The notes under the pieces are model-generated. The model was not told the DNA's origin, made no database searches, and was given only the letters and a program-made list of their open reading frames with translations. From NCBI GenBank assembly GCA_963770245.1, contig CAVYOX010000010.1:124001-188000 (forward strand): a DNA stretch of 64,000 bases, given 5' to 3'. This DNA is from PALSA-270 sp963770245 (lineage in GTDB: Bacteria > Acidobacteriota > Terriglobia > Terriglobales > Acidobacteriaceae). Shown here piece by piece: positions 44,809-53,232 of the stretch (positions are counted from its first letter, which is position 1; every line of letters begins with the position of its first letter). The translations under genes and the position numbers were made by a program.

Positions 44809-46122
44809 ATGCGAACGAGAACCAGAAAGCGTCTCATCGCCGCGATTCTCCTCGGAATCGCCGCCAGTAACCTGGCTACGGCGCAGGACGCGCCATTGCC
44901 CAAGCGCACCCTGATTCGTGCCGGCCAGTTACTCGACGTGAGGAGCGGGAAACTCTTAGCGGACCAGACCGTCGTCATCGAAGCCGACAAAATCATCAAT
45001 GTGGGCCCGGCGGGCGCAATCGGAGCGTCCTCCGGTGACGAGGTAATCGACCTGTCAAAAGCTACCGTGCTGCCTGGGCTCATTGATGCCCATACCCATC
45101 TGACGATGGATCCGGACGATGTCGGCTACGAGGGCCTGGGCCTTTCGGTGCCGCGCCAGACACTGATCGGCGCCAGGAACGCCCGCCTGACTTTGGAAGC
45201 TGGATTCACCACCGTGCGTAACGTCGGGGCCGACGCTTTCACCGACGTCGCCCTGCGCGATGCGGTTCGTGACGGCGATATTCCCGGCCCCCGCATGCGG
45301 GTGAGCGGTCCTCCTCTCGGCATTACGGGCGGACACTGCGACAACAACTTCCTTCCCGCCGAGTACCATGCCAGCGCAGACGGTGTGGCCGATGGCATCT
45401 CCGCGGTGCAGCACAAGGTTCGCGAAAACATCAAGTACGGCGCCGATCTCATCAAAATCTGCGCCACCGGCGGCGTACTCACCCTGGGCGACGACCCGCA
45501 AGCCTCGCAATACACGCGGGAAGAAATGAAGGCCATCGTGGCCGATGCCCATCGCCTGGGCCGAAAAGTGGCTGCCCACGCGCACGGGGCCCAGGGCATC
45601 CTTTGGGCCGCGGAAGCCGGAGTCGATTCTATCGAACACGGTTCCTACATAGACGAGGCCGGCATTGCCGAGATGAAAAAAGACGGCACCTATCTGGTGC
45701 CCACGCTATATCTTTCCGATTGGTTTCTGGCCAACGCCGACAGGCTGCATGTTCCTCCAGAAATGCTGGCCAAAGGGAGAAGGGTCGCTCTGATTGCGCG
45801 CAAGAATATCGCTCACGCTTTTGCCAGCGGAGTGAAAGTCGCATTCGGTACCGACGCCGGGGTCTATCCCCATGGCCTGAATGCGCGCGAGCTCGCCGTG
45901 ATGGTACAGCTCGGCCTGACCCCGTTGCAATCCATCCAAGCCGCGACCATCAATGCCGCGGATCTGCTCGGTTGGCCCGAAAAAACCGGCGCCATCGAGC
46001 CCGGCAAGTGGGCCGACCTCATCGCCGTCGACGGCGATCCACTGCGGGACGTGACCACGCTCGAACATGTGAAGTTTGTGATGAAAGGCGGCGCGCTGGT
46101 GAAGAACGAGTACGGAAAATGA
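44809..46122 (+). CDS. secreted amidohydrolase (imidazolonepropionase/prolidase-like)
   Basis: A 437-residue exported metal hydrolase with a signal peptide (about 1-25, ending ATAQD). The composite amidohydrolase barrel shows HTH (His95, His97 in LIDAHTHL), Lys216 in DLIKICATGG (the usual position of the carbamylated lysine), HAHG (His257, His259), SIEHGS with His277, and FGTDAGVYPHG with the Asp. These fit the COG1228 Xaa-Pro dipeptidase/imidazolonepropionase-related group common in Acidobacteria, several of which are periplasmic dipeptidases for Xaa-Arg/Lys/Pro peptides. AGGAG precedes ATG 44809. The substrate is inferred only. Confidence 0.9.
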   Translation: MRTRTRKRLIAAILLGIAASNLATAQDAPLPKRTLIRAGQLLDVRSGKLLADQTVVIEADKIINVGPAGAIGASSGDEVIDLSKATVLPGLIDAHTHLTMDPDDVGYEGLGLSVPRQTLIGARNARLTLEAGFTTVRNVGADAFTDVALRDAVRDGDIPGPRMRVSGPPLGITGGHCDNNFLPAEYHASADGVADGISAVQHKVRENIKYGADLIKICATGGVLTLGDDPQASQYTREEMKAIVADAHRLGRKVAAHAHGAQGILWAAEAGVDSIEHGSYIDEAGIAEMKKDGTYLVPTLYLSDWFLANADRLHVPPEMLAKGRRVALIARKNIAHAFASGVKVAFGTDAGVYPHGLNARELAVMVQLGLTPLQSIQAATINAADLLGWPEKTGAIEPGKWADLIAVDGDPLRDVTTLEHVKFVMKGGALVKNEYGK

Positions 46123-46304
46123 TGTTTAGATAAGGTGGGCCCGGATCCGGTTGATGGCGCGCCATTGGGATACAGACGGGCCGCCGCCGTCGTCCGGTCA
46201 CGCGCCGCGGATGTTGCGGGTTGGCACCTGAGGGGTGCACGAAGCAGAGAAGAAACGCCGCTCGGTAGCGCGTGCCGCCTACGCTGCTCCGGCTCATCCC
46301 GGCA

Positions 46305-46331
46305 AATCAAAGGCCGGCTGCGAAGCCGGCC
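46305..46331 (-). terminator. intrinsic terminator after second HU
   Basis: On the minus strand an eight-pair stem (46331-46324 with 46319-46312), a four-base loop and a following TTTGATTT tract, 23 bases after the HU stop. Confidence 0.7.
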
Positions 46332-46353
46332 CTTGTATTTGCGGGAATCCAGA

Positions 46354-46647
46354 CTACTTCTTGGGAGCGATTGCGTCCTTCGCGGCCTTGGCCACGCGGA
46401 ACTTTACCACCGTCTTCGCCTTGATCTGAATGGGTTCACCGGTCTGGGGATTGCGCCCCACGCGTGCCTTGCGATGCGCCTTCACCAGGCGGCCCAAGCC
46501 GGGCACCACGAACACGCCATTCTTCTTGGTCTCCTTGATGGCGGTATCCGCAAGGGTCTCCAAAAATGTCGCCGCTGCTTTGTTGTTGATCTCAAGCTCC
46601 TCCGCCAGGTGGCGGACCAGTTGTGTCTTGGTCATGCCTGCTGCCAT
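46354..46647 (-). CDS. HU-family DNA-binding protein (copy 2)
   Basis: A 97-residue HU/IHF-family protein. It starts MAAGMTKTQLVRHLAEEL, has the HU core (FVVPGLGRLVKAHRKARVGRNPQTG) and a Lys/Ala-rich end (AKAAKDAIAPKK). The VPGLGR strand replaces the usual GFGTF, marking a divergent branch from copy 1 (21391). GAGGAGG lies just before ATG 46647. The 231-base gap between the amidohydrolase stop and this gene contains its terminator and no other gene. Two HU types suggest growth-phase or locus-specific nucleoid roles. Confidence 0.93.
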   Translation of the reverse strand: MAAGMTKTQLVRHLAEELEINNKAAATFLETLADTAIKETKKNGVFVVPGLGRLVKAHRKARVGRNPQTGEPIQIKAKTVVKFRVAKAAKDAIAPKK

Positions 46648-46888
46648 GAATCCTCCTCTAAAATGCAACTCCGATTTTGCTGCGAGAGCGCTATCTTATA
46701 CCGTGTTCCTGTGGAAAAGTAGCGTTCTAGGCCCATTTTACGCGGATGTTCTTAACTTGGCACGGGCAAAAGCCATAAAAAACGCCGGTTTCCGTCCCGG
46801 CGGTTTCAAAATGGCCCGCCAACGCGGGCATCTCGCCCTCGGCGGCATGCCCCTGCGTGTCATAATGCCTGCGGGAGGTTTGGTATCT

Positions 46889-47542
46889 GTGAGTTGCGCC
46901 ATCTGCGAAAAACGTAGGGAAAAGCGCTTTTGCCCGGCCGTCCACGGGCGCATCTGCCCGCAATGCTGCGGCGAGCAACGCGAAGTCACTCTCGACTGTC
47001 CCCGTGACTGCATCTATCTGCTGCAGGCCCGCGAGCATGAAAGGCCGCGCTCCATGGAGGATTTGGACCAGGCCGCCCTGTTCGCCCAGGTCGAGATCGC
47101 GCAGCAGTTTCTCTACGAGCACGAGCCCCTGATCCTCGGACTCAGCTTCGCCCTAGCGAAAAGCGCCCGCGCCAACCGCACGCTCACCGATTCTGATTTG
47201 ATCGCTGGCCTGACCTCACTGGCGACAACCTACGAGACGCTGGCGCACTCCGGATTGCACTATGAAGCCCCCGTCACCAACGTCAGCCATCAGGCCCTGC
47301 TGGCCGAAATGCAACGGACGCTGCAGGAGTACCGAGAAACCGAGCAGAAGCATCTCGGGTACACTCGCCTGCGGGATGCCGACATCTTGCGCGCTCTGGT
47401 GTTTTTGGTGAGGATGGCGCACGGTCGCTCTTCTGGAAGGCCGCGGTCACGGGCCTTTGTCGATTTCATCTTCGCTCAGTTCCCCGAGCCGGCGCCCATC
47501 GCTTTGCCGCAGGAAGCCGGAAGCCGGATCGTGCTGCCCTAG
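46889..47542 (+). CDS. cysteine-rich N-terminal conserved hypothetical protein
   Basis: A 217-residue protein whose first 41 residues hold eight Cys (3, 6, 15, 23, 26, 27, 37, 41), including CAIC, ICPQCC and DCPRDC, a likely metal-binding or zinc-finger module. The rest is helical and soluble (LDQAALFAQVEIAQQFLYEHEPL), without a known domain. Start GTG 46889 is chosen because GGGAGG lies ten bases upstream; ATG 46865 is in frame and the longer frame from 46430 is antisense to HU. Similar proteins occur in Acidobacteria and some Deltaproteobacteria, to my recollection; the function is unknown. Confidence 0.75.
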   Translation: MSCAICEKRREKRFCPAVHGRICPQCCGEQREVTLDCPRDCIYLLQAREHERPRSMEDLDQAALFAQVEIAQQFLYEHEPLILGLSFALAKSARANRTLTDSDLIAGLTSLATTYETLAHSGLHYEAPVTNVSHQALLAEMQRTLQEYRETEQKHLGYTRLRDADILRALVFLVRMAHGRSSGRPRSRAFVDFIFAQFPEPAPIALPQEAGSRIVLP

Positions 47543-47599
47543 CTCATCCCGTCTAACCCCGGCCACCGGATTTGCGGGGATTCCACGAAGCCGCGCAGT

Positions 47600-48097
47600 T
47601 CAGTTCGGGACCCGCGCTTCGGCTTTGCGGACCGCCTGTCCCGGCCGAAGCGCATCGCGCAGTTCGCGCATCGTCCGTTTGAGGACGGGATGTCGCGTCT
47701 CCGGCGCGATTTCGACCAAGGGCTCCAGAACGAACCGCCGTTCGTGCAACGCCGGATGCGGAATCGCCAGCCCCCTGGCCTTAACCACCGAGTTACCGAA
47801 CAGGAGAATGTCAATGTCAATGTTGCGCGGCCCTTTTTTCTGCGTACGGCGGCGGCCCATCTCCCGCTCCAGATCGAGAACCGCGGCGAGCAATTGCCTG
47901 GGCATTTTCTCCGTGTCCAACTTCACAGCACAATTCAAGAACCAAGGCTGCGCCGCCAGTTCGATGGGTTCGGTTTCATAGAACGACGAAACCGCCGCCA
48001 CCTTGCCGAACGCTTCGAGCCGCAGGAGTGCAGTTCGCAAGTTTGCGGCGCGATCCCCGACATTGGAACCGAGCGAGAGGTAGACGATCTTATGCAT
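47600..48097 (-). CDS. folK: 2-amino-4-hydroxy-6-hydroxymethyldihydropteridine diphosphokinase
   Basis: A 165-residue HPPK that transfers pyrophosphate from ATP to hydroxymethyl-dihydropterin in folate synthesis. Diagnostic segments are VYLSLGSNVGDRAANL, SSFYETEP, QPWFLNCAV and the metal-binding GPRNIDIDILLFG, followed by IPHPALHERRFVLEPL. The length is normal. ATG 48097 begins MHKIVYLSLG. folP and folB, frequent neighbours, are not here. It is divergent from the PilZ-protein gene, 112 bases apart. Confidence 0.95.
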   Translation of the reverse strand: MHKIVYLSLGSNVGDRAANLRTALLRLEAFGKVAAVSSFYETEPIELAAQPWFLNCAVKLDTEKMPRQLLAAVLDLEREMGRRRTQKKGPRNIDIDILLFGNSVVKARGLAIPHPALHERRFVLEPLVEIAPETRHPVLKRTMRELRDALRPGQAVRKAEARVPN

Positions 48098-48209
48098 CGA
48101 AAACCCGTTTCACCGTCTTCCAGACTACCGCAAGTAATTCCGGGGCACCGGGCCACCCCCTTAGGTTACTTTCATCGCTGCCCAAGCAGAGATTACCATC
48201 GGCTCTACC

Positions 48210-48875
48210 ATGGCCCTCATCTCCCTCCTGCTAAGCCGCGACCAGCAAGTCATCGGCGTGGTTCGTACGGCGCTCGAGAAACTGGCAGTGGAGGTGGAGG
48301 TATGCCGGGGCGCCCGCTCCGGCTGTGAAATCCTTTCCTCTGAAAAGTTTGACGCGGTGATTGTGGACTGCGACGACCTCCAGGGTGGGCTCGATGTGCT
48401 CGAAAACTTGCGCCACGGCGAGAGCAACAAGAATTCGGTGACTTTTGCCATTCTGAATGGAAAGACCACTACCCGCGAGGCTTTTGAGCTGGGGGCCAAG
48501 TTTGTACTGCAAAAGCCGATTTCTTTGCCCAGCGCCGCGCGCTGTTTCAACGTAGCGCTGGGATTCATGGAGCGCGAGCAGCGCCGCTACTTTCGCCACC
48601 CGGTGCAAATGGCGACTCTGGTGATCTCGAACCTTGGTCAGGAACTGAAAGCAACCGCCACCAATCTCAGCGAAGGCGGCATGGCCATCACATTCCGCGG
48701 CAAGTGGCTGAAGGGTGTGGTCTCCAAAGTTTCCTTTGCTTTGCCCGGCGAACCTGCGATGGAGACCAAAGCCGAACTCGCCTGGGTTGACGGCAGCGGA
48801 CACGCCGGCATCCGCTTCTCCGAATTGTCCCCCAGTTCGCGGCAGAAACTCGAACGCTGGCTCTCCGATCACTAG
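48210..48875 (+). CDS. receiver-like domain fused to PilZ domain
   Basis: A 221-residue cytoplasmic protein. Residues 1-110 resemble a response-regulator receiver (ISLLLSRDQQVIGVV start, VIVDCDDL with a central Asp, LQKPIS with the conserved Lys), but the acidic pair at the N-terminus is missing, so it is probably a pseudo-receiver. Residues 120-218 are a PilZ domain with the c-di-GMP-binding RxxxR (in RRYFRHP) and NxSxxG (NLSEGG). It likely responds to c-di-GMP to influence surface behaviour. The gene starts at ATG 48210. Confidence 0.8.
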   Translation: MALISLLLSRDQQVIGVVRTALEKLAVEVEVCRGARSGCEILSSEKFDAVIVDCDDLQGGLDVLENLRHGESNKNSVTFAILNGKTTTREAFELGAKFVLQKPISLPSAARCFNVALGFMEREQRRYFRHPVQMATLVISNLGQELKATATNLSEGGMAITFRGKWLKGVVSKVSFALPGEPAMETKAELAWVDGSGHAGIRFSELSPSSRQKLERWLSDH

Positions 48876-49066
48876 TCGAGCCGCCAATGCCCGGCGAACG
48901 CCGCCAAAAACCCCACGACTGTGCCAGCCTTACCCCCAACCGTGCTATTCCACCCCGTGATCACTCGCGATAGCCTCTTCTTGCTGACGGGCGGGGAAGC
49001 GGGCGGCATTCGGTCTACCGCGCTGTAGCGAGCCTTCACCCGCCAGCACCACCCGGGGGGAACCAC

Positions 49067-49225
49067 ATGGACGAGTATGCTTTGCAATGTGCTTTGACAG
49101 AACTGGAAGCCCTGAACCTGAAAGGCGGATTTATCGCCAAGGATGTGATCCCGCTGCTGAGTATCATGAATGTGCGCGAGGTCGTCGAATATCTGGACGC
49201 CAAGACGTCGAATCAGTTTCAATAA
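49067..49225 (+). CDS. small ORF, 52 residues, hypothetical
   Basis: ATG 49067 to TAA 49223-49225 encodes a 52-residue acidic protein (MDEYALQCALTELEAL start; middle KGGFIAKDVIPLL; C-terminal TSNQFQ). GGGGGG lies six bases upstream as a possible ribosome-binding site. The sequence reads like a compact helical domain, and the frame ends three bases before the convergent oxidoreductase stop. The opposite-strand frame over this region has weaker coding character. No family is recognised. Confidence 0.55.
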   Translation: MDEYALQCALTELEALNLKGGFIAKDVIPLLSIMNVREVVEYLDAKTSNQFQ

Positions 49226-49228
49226 ATC

Positions 49229-50314
49229 TCACCTGGCCAGCGAATCGTCCTGCCTTTCATCCCCGCCCTCATTCCAAGCAACCGTCCGTCGTTCTCGACT
49301 GCTGCGGTAGGCCAGCTGAATCGCGCGCATGGTGTCGAGAGCCTGCTCGGGTGTCACCGCCAGGGCAGCGCCCTGGGTAACGGCGTCGCGCAGGTTGGCA
49401 TAGAATCCCCGGTAGTCCCCGCGCTCGCTCTTCACCTTCTGCGCTGAATCGCCAACGGTTAAGGAAAGCGTCCCCCACTGTCTTTCTGGGTCCTCTCCCC
49501 AGTGCGGCCCCCAGTCGAATCCTTCCGGAGCTTGGCCTTTCCGCAGCCGTTCTTCCTGCGGATCCATCCCGTATTTTTCAAACGATCCCTGGGTGCCGTG
49601 GATTACAAAATGCGGTCCTGGCGCATAGGCGATGGTTCTAGAGCGAAGCATCGCCCGCCACCAGGAATACTCCAGGCACAGGTCAAACGCATCCTCTACC
49701 ACCGACCATTCCCGCTGCCGAAACGCCGCAGCCGTAATCGCCAGCGGCGCGCCAAAAAGCAGCAACGCTTGATCGATCAAGTGAGGGCCCAGATCAAAGA
49801 GCAGTCCGCTACCCGGCTGCGCACGTTCGCCCCACGCGTTGGGTTTCGGATTCGGCCGAAACCGATCATACCGTGCCTCATACTCAGCCATCCGCCCGAG
49901 TACGCCCGATTCGACCAACTTCTTGACCGTCTGAAAATCCCCGTCCCAGCGCCGGTTCTGATAAACCGTGAGCAGCCGCTTTTGTTGCCTCGCCAGCCGG
50001 ATCAGTTCCTCCGCCTCTCCTAAGGTCGTAACCAGCGGCTTGTCCACTACTACATGTCGCTCCTCCAGCAGACACTGGCGTGCCAGATCGAAATGTGTCG
50101 GATTCGGAGTGGCCACCACGCAGACTTGAATCTGCCGGTCCGCAAGCAATTCCTCGAGCGTCCGGACCACGCGCACATCCGGATACCTGGGCTGCGCCTG
50201 AGAACCGCTGCGCTCCACAATACATACCAGCTCCATCCCCGGAACGCCCCGAATGACCGGCGCGTGGAACGCCCGACCCGCCAGGCCGAACCCAATCAGA
50301 CCGACCCGCACCAT
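49229..50314 (-). CDS. Gfo/Idh/MocA family oxidoreductase
   Basis: A 361-residue NAD(P)-dependent dehydrogenase of the glucose-fructose oxidoreductase/inositol dehydrogenase group. The Rossmann fold begins VRVGLIGFGLAGRAFHAP; VVATPNPTHFDLA and HVVVDKPLVTT (with the catalytic Lys of the EKP-like motif, here DKP) follow; the substrate domain has GSGLLFDLGPHLIDQ with the His. It is closest in appearance to the YdgJ/scyllo-inositol dehydrogenase-like group. The actual sugar or inositol is unknown. ATG 50314 is preceded by AGGAAA. Confidence 0.92.
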   Translation of the reverse strand: MVRVGLIGFGLAGRAFHAPVIRGVPGMELVCIVERSGSQAQPRYPDVRVVRTLEELLADRQIQVCVVATPNPTHFDLARQCLLEERHVVVDKPLVTTLGEAEELIRLARQQKRLLTVYQNRRWDGDFQTVKKLVESGVLGRMAEYEARYDRFRPNPKPNAWGERAQPGSGLLFDLGPHLIDQALLLFGAPLAITAAAFRQREWSVVEDAFDLCLEYSWWRAMLRSRTIAYAPGPHFVIHGTQGSFEKYGMDPQEERLRKGQAPEGFDWGPHWGEDPERQWGTLSLTVGDSAQKVKSERGDYRGFYANLRDAVTQGAALAVTPEQALDTMRAIQLAYRSSRERRTVAWNEGGDERQDDSLAR

Positions 50315-50484
50315 TGCATTTTCCTTTCTTGCGGAACACCGCGGGAAGACCTGGATGGAACCCTTCGCGGGATCAGGAGTATTCGCGCCGCGGCCTTCCA
50401 GCCCACTCCCTCATTCCGTGTCGGATCCGGTGGGAGCAGAACGGCTTCTCCATATGCTTCCGCGGCCGGTCTCGGCGCCGCCTA

Positions 50485-50895
50485 TCACGCCTTCTTCGGG
50501 CGGTCCTGCACGCGAATCACAAACTTCAACCCCGACCAAATCTCGCTCACCGCACACACCTTCACGTCCACCAAGCCGGCCTCCAACCCAATTCCGCGCA
50601 CGTCATTCTCGGCCACATCGGTGGCCACACCCGAGCTTTTCTTCGGCCAGCTCACCCACAGCATCCCTGCCGGCGCGAGTTGCCTGGCAAACTGGGGAAA
50701 CTGCTTGCGCAATTCCGCCTGACTCTTGACGAAAATCATGACGAAGTCGAGAGGCCCCGGTCCTGCCGCCCGGCAGTGCGCGAGATGGTCCTCGAGCTCG
50801 GCTTTAACTTCCGGGGGCAAGCGGAAAAACGCGACACGAAACTGCGATCGGATGCCGAGCTTCTTAACCAGCGGAGTGCCCGAGTAACCTGCCAT
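50485..50895 (-). CDS. DUF3052 family protein
   Basis: A 136-residue cytoplasmic protein of the DUF3052 type: MAGYSGTPLVKKLGI at the N-terminus, PLDFVMIFVKSQAEL in the middle, LWVSWPKKSSG and GLVDVKVCAVSEIWSGLKFV near the end. The family is widespread and uncharacterised; the fold is thought alpha/beta. ATG 50895 is used; a TTG two codons upstream is an alternative. It starts nine bases downstream of the VWA-protein stop on the same strand, so the two are probably co-transcribed. Confidence 0.85.
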   Translation of the reverse strand: MAGYSGTPLVKKLGIRSQFRVAFFRLPPEVKAELEDHLAHCRAAGPGPLDFVMIFVKSQAELRKQFPQFARQLAPAGMLWVSWPKKSSGVATDVAENDVRGIGLEAGLVDVKVCAVSEIWSGLKFVIRVQDRPKKA

Positions 50896-50903
50896 CGCCA
50901 ACT

Positions 50904-52040
50904 CTATTGCGCACCGGCGTAGTAACCGTGGCGGCTGCGCACCTTCAGGTTCTTCTGATCGGCCAGGATCTCGATCGTGCGATAGCGCCCATCGGCAACA
51001 AATTCTGATGGCTTCCAGGAAATCGCATACTGGCTGCGCAATTCGTCCTGAATTTGGGCAAACGCGTTGGCCACATCGGTCAACTGGAAAGGAAGGAACG
51101 CACGCCCGCCGGTGGCGTCGGCGATCCGCTGCAAAATCTTATCGCCACGCTGATCGCCACCCATCACGTTCGTGCTGATGGTGTAAATGATGACCCCGGC
51201 GCGCTGCGCCATCTCGATCGCTTCCTCACGTGTGACGTGGCTCTGATTGTCATCTCCATCACTCAGAAGAATGATCGCCTTGCGCAACGGGCCGGTCTGC
51301 GGCACCTTCAAAAGCTTGTCGCGGCAGGCAAAATAGACAGCATCGAACATCGCGGTACCGCCGCCGGGGCGCAGTTCGCGCACACCCCGTCCAAGCAGCT
51401 CTGCATTGTCGGTAAAATCCTGCGTAACTTCGGGAGTCACGTCGAACCCAACCACAAAAGCCTGATCGTATTTCGGCCGGATCGTCTGGTTGAGGAATGC
51501 ACTCGCCGATTCCTGTTCGAATTTGAAGCGGTCGCGCACCGAATTGCTGGCGTCGACCAGTAATCCCACGCGCAGCGGCAAGTCGGTTTCGTTGTGGAAA
51601 CTGCGAATCTCATCCGCGGGCCGGTTATCATCCATCACCCTAAAATTTTCCTTCTTCAGGTTGCGGACGTAGTGCCCGTGTTTGTCGGTCACCGTGAAGA
51701 CGACATTGACCTCGTTGACGGTTCGGCGGATGGTGGCGGTGACGTCGCTCCCCGCCGCGGGCGCCTGATCGGTGGCGGCCGCAGGCCCCAGCTGGGAAGC
51801 GCTCCCCGCCGCAGGCTCCTCCGACTTGGGTGCCGTTGACTTGGTGGAATCAGCGGCAGAGGATGATGGTGCCGCAGGCGGGGCGGGAGCTGGCGGCGCA
51901 GGCTTCGGCTGCTTCACCGCCGACGGCGCCGACGGCAAGTTGTCCGCATTTCCGGCATTCTGACCGGACGCCACCGCCCCAAGCAGAGCAACACTGATGA
52001 GAAGTAAAATGACGCTGCGCAACTTCATTCTGCTGTTCAT
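50904..52040 (-). CDS. secreted VWA-domain (VWFA-related) protein
   Basis: A 378-residue exported protein: signal peptide (about 1-26, ending VASGQ), a Pro/Ala/Ser-rich linker (about 35-100) and a von Willebrand A domain (about 155-340) with an intact MIDAS DxSxS (VDASNS), a Thr-containing loop (GGGTAMFDAV) and LLSDGDDNQS. VVFTVTDKHGHYVRNL just before it is the typical acidobacterial VWFA-related segment. Acidobacterial genomes carry many copies; the ligands are unknown, though surface adhesion or protein complex assembly is likely. ATG 52040 is the start; ATG 52028 is in frame. Confidence 0.9.
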   Translation of the reverse strand: MNSRMKLRSVILLLISVALLGAVASGQNAGNADNLPSAPSAVKQPKPAPPAPAPPAAPSSSAADSTKSTAPKSEEPAAGSASQLGPAAATDQAPAAGSDVTATIRRTVNEVNVVFTVTDKHGHYVRNLKKENFRVMDDNRPADEIRSFHNETDLPLRVGLLVDASNSVRDRFKFEQESASAFLNQTIRPKYDQAFVVGFDVTPEVTQDFTDNAELLGRGVRELRPGGGTAMFDAVYFACRDKLLKVPQTGPLRKAIILLSDGDDNQSHVTREEAIEMAQRAGVIIYTISTNVMGGDQRGDKILQRIADATGGRAFLPFQLTDVANAFAQIQDELRSQYAISWKPSEFVADGRYRTIEILADQKNLKVRSRHGYYAGAQ

Positions 52041-52072
52041 TATAGACGCAATAGACCAGGATGATCCGGACC

Positions 52073-53044
52073 TCAGGACTCCAATCCCGCAAGAAAACTG
52101 GCCAATTCCGCCGGCAATCCCCGCGAAAACGAGAGCGCCTCCCGACTCCGTGGGTGGACAAACCGCAACTCCGCGGCGTGCAGAAAATTCCTGCCTAGCG
52201 AGCAGCTGGTACCATCTTTCGCCGGTAGCTGACGCGGCGCTCCATATAGTGTATCTCCCACCACCGGATGCCGTAGCGAGGCCAGGTGCACCCGGATCTG
52301 GTGGGTCCTTCCCGTGTCGATCTGCACTTCGAGCAAGGAAAATTTCCCCAAGCGGGAGTCAATACGCCGCTCTACGGTGTAGTGGGTAATCGCCTCTCGT
52401 CCGCCTTCTCCTCTCGTAGTCATGCGAGTCCGACGCACCCGGTCACGGCTAATCGGGCTGCGGATCGTTCCTCGGTCCTGCTTCATCCACCCATGCGCCA
52501 GCGCGAGATACGTTTTCTTCACTTCGCGCCCTGCGAACTGCGCCGCCAGCCGACGATGTGCCTCGTCGTTCTTCGCCACCACAATCAATCCGCTGGTGTT
52601 TTTGTCCAGACGATGCACGATCCCCGGCCGCAACTCTCCTCCCAAACCGGAAAGCTTGCCGAACCGATGCAGCAAGGCATTCACCAGCGTCCCGCGATTC
52701 CGATCCTCTTCGGTAGACCCCGCGCCCGCATGCACCATCATGCCCGCCGGCTTGTTGATCACCGCCAGATCATCATCCTCATACACAATGTCGAGAGGAA
52801 TCTTCTCCGCCATGGCCCGCAGCGGCGGCAGTTCCACCGCTCCCAGCACAACAATGCGTTCCCCTCCGCGCAGCCGCAGCGAAGCCTTCGCCACCGTATC
52901 ATTGACCAACACCTTCCGCTCCGCGATGAGTTGCTGCACTCGTCGGCGACTGGTCTCCCGAAGTTGCGCAGTCAGGAATTGATCCACCCGTTTGCCCACA
53001 TCATCGGGTGCAACGGAAATCGAAATTGGAAATGGCTCAGGCAT
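52073..53044 (-). CDS. RluA-family 23S rRNA pseudouridine synthase (RluD-like)
   Basis: A 323-residue pseudouridine synthase with an N-terminal S4 RNA-binding domain (about 17-65, GKRVDQFLTAQL) and the catalytic domain containing HRLDKNTSGLIVVAK with nucleophile Asp147, plus the closing TGRTHQIRVHLA motif. RluD modifies helix 69 of 23S rRNA; RluA relatives modify other sites, so target assignment is provisional. ATG 53044 is chosen because it gives the conserved start of the S4 region; the frame extension to 53179 overlaps the divergent hydrolase leader. lspA, a frequent neighbour of rluD, is not adjacent. Confidence 0.93.
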   Translation of the reverse strand: MPEPFPISISVAPDDVGKRVDQFLTAQLRETSRRRVQQLIAERKVLVNDTVAKASLRLRGGERIVVLGAVELPPLRAMAEKIPLDIVYEDDDLAVINKPAGMMVHAGAGSTEEDRNRGTLVNALLHRFGKLSGLGGELRPGIVHRLDKNTSGLIVVAKNDEAHRRLAAQFAGREVKKTYLALAHGWMKQDRGTIRSPISRDRVRRTRMTTRGEGGREAITHYTVERRIDSRLGKFSLLEVQIDTGRTHQIRVHLASLRHPVVGDTLYGAPRQLPAKDGTSCSLGRNFLHAAELRFVHPRSREALSFSRGLPAELASFLAGLES

Positions 53045-53195
53045 GCGGCGGCCTTCAGTAAACCACAACCAGCGGTTGGCGTGCGCAGCCCCCGCGAGCA
53101 ATCGGAATGGGGCCGTCCACAATGCACTCCCTGGAGCAAGCGGGGAGCGACCTTCGCCGGCGCAGACGGTTGCCGTCACCCAACCTGGGCTCCAG

Positions 53196-53224
53196 TTGTT
53201 CGCAGCTGCCTCGACCGCTACACT
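53196..53224 (+). promoter_or_regulatory. promoter, CocE-type hydrolase gene
   Basis: TTGTTC (53196-53201), 17-base spacer and TACACT (53219-53224), which ends eight bases before ATG 53233. This is the only leaderless-type site in the window for which I also see a fair -35. Confidence 0.45.
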
Positions 53225-53232
53225 GTTTCCTC

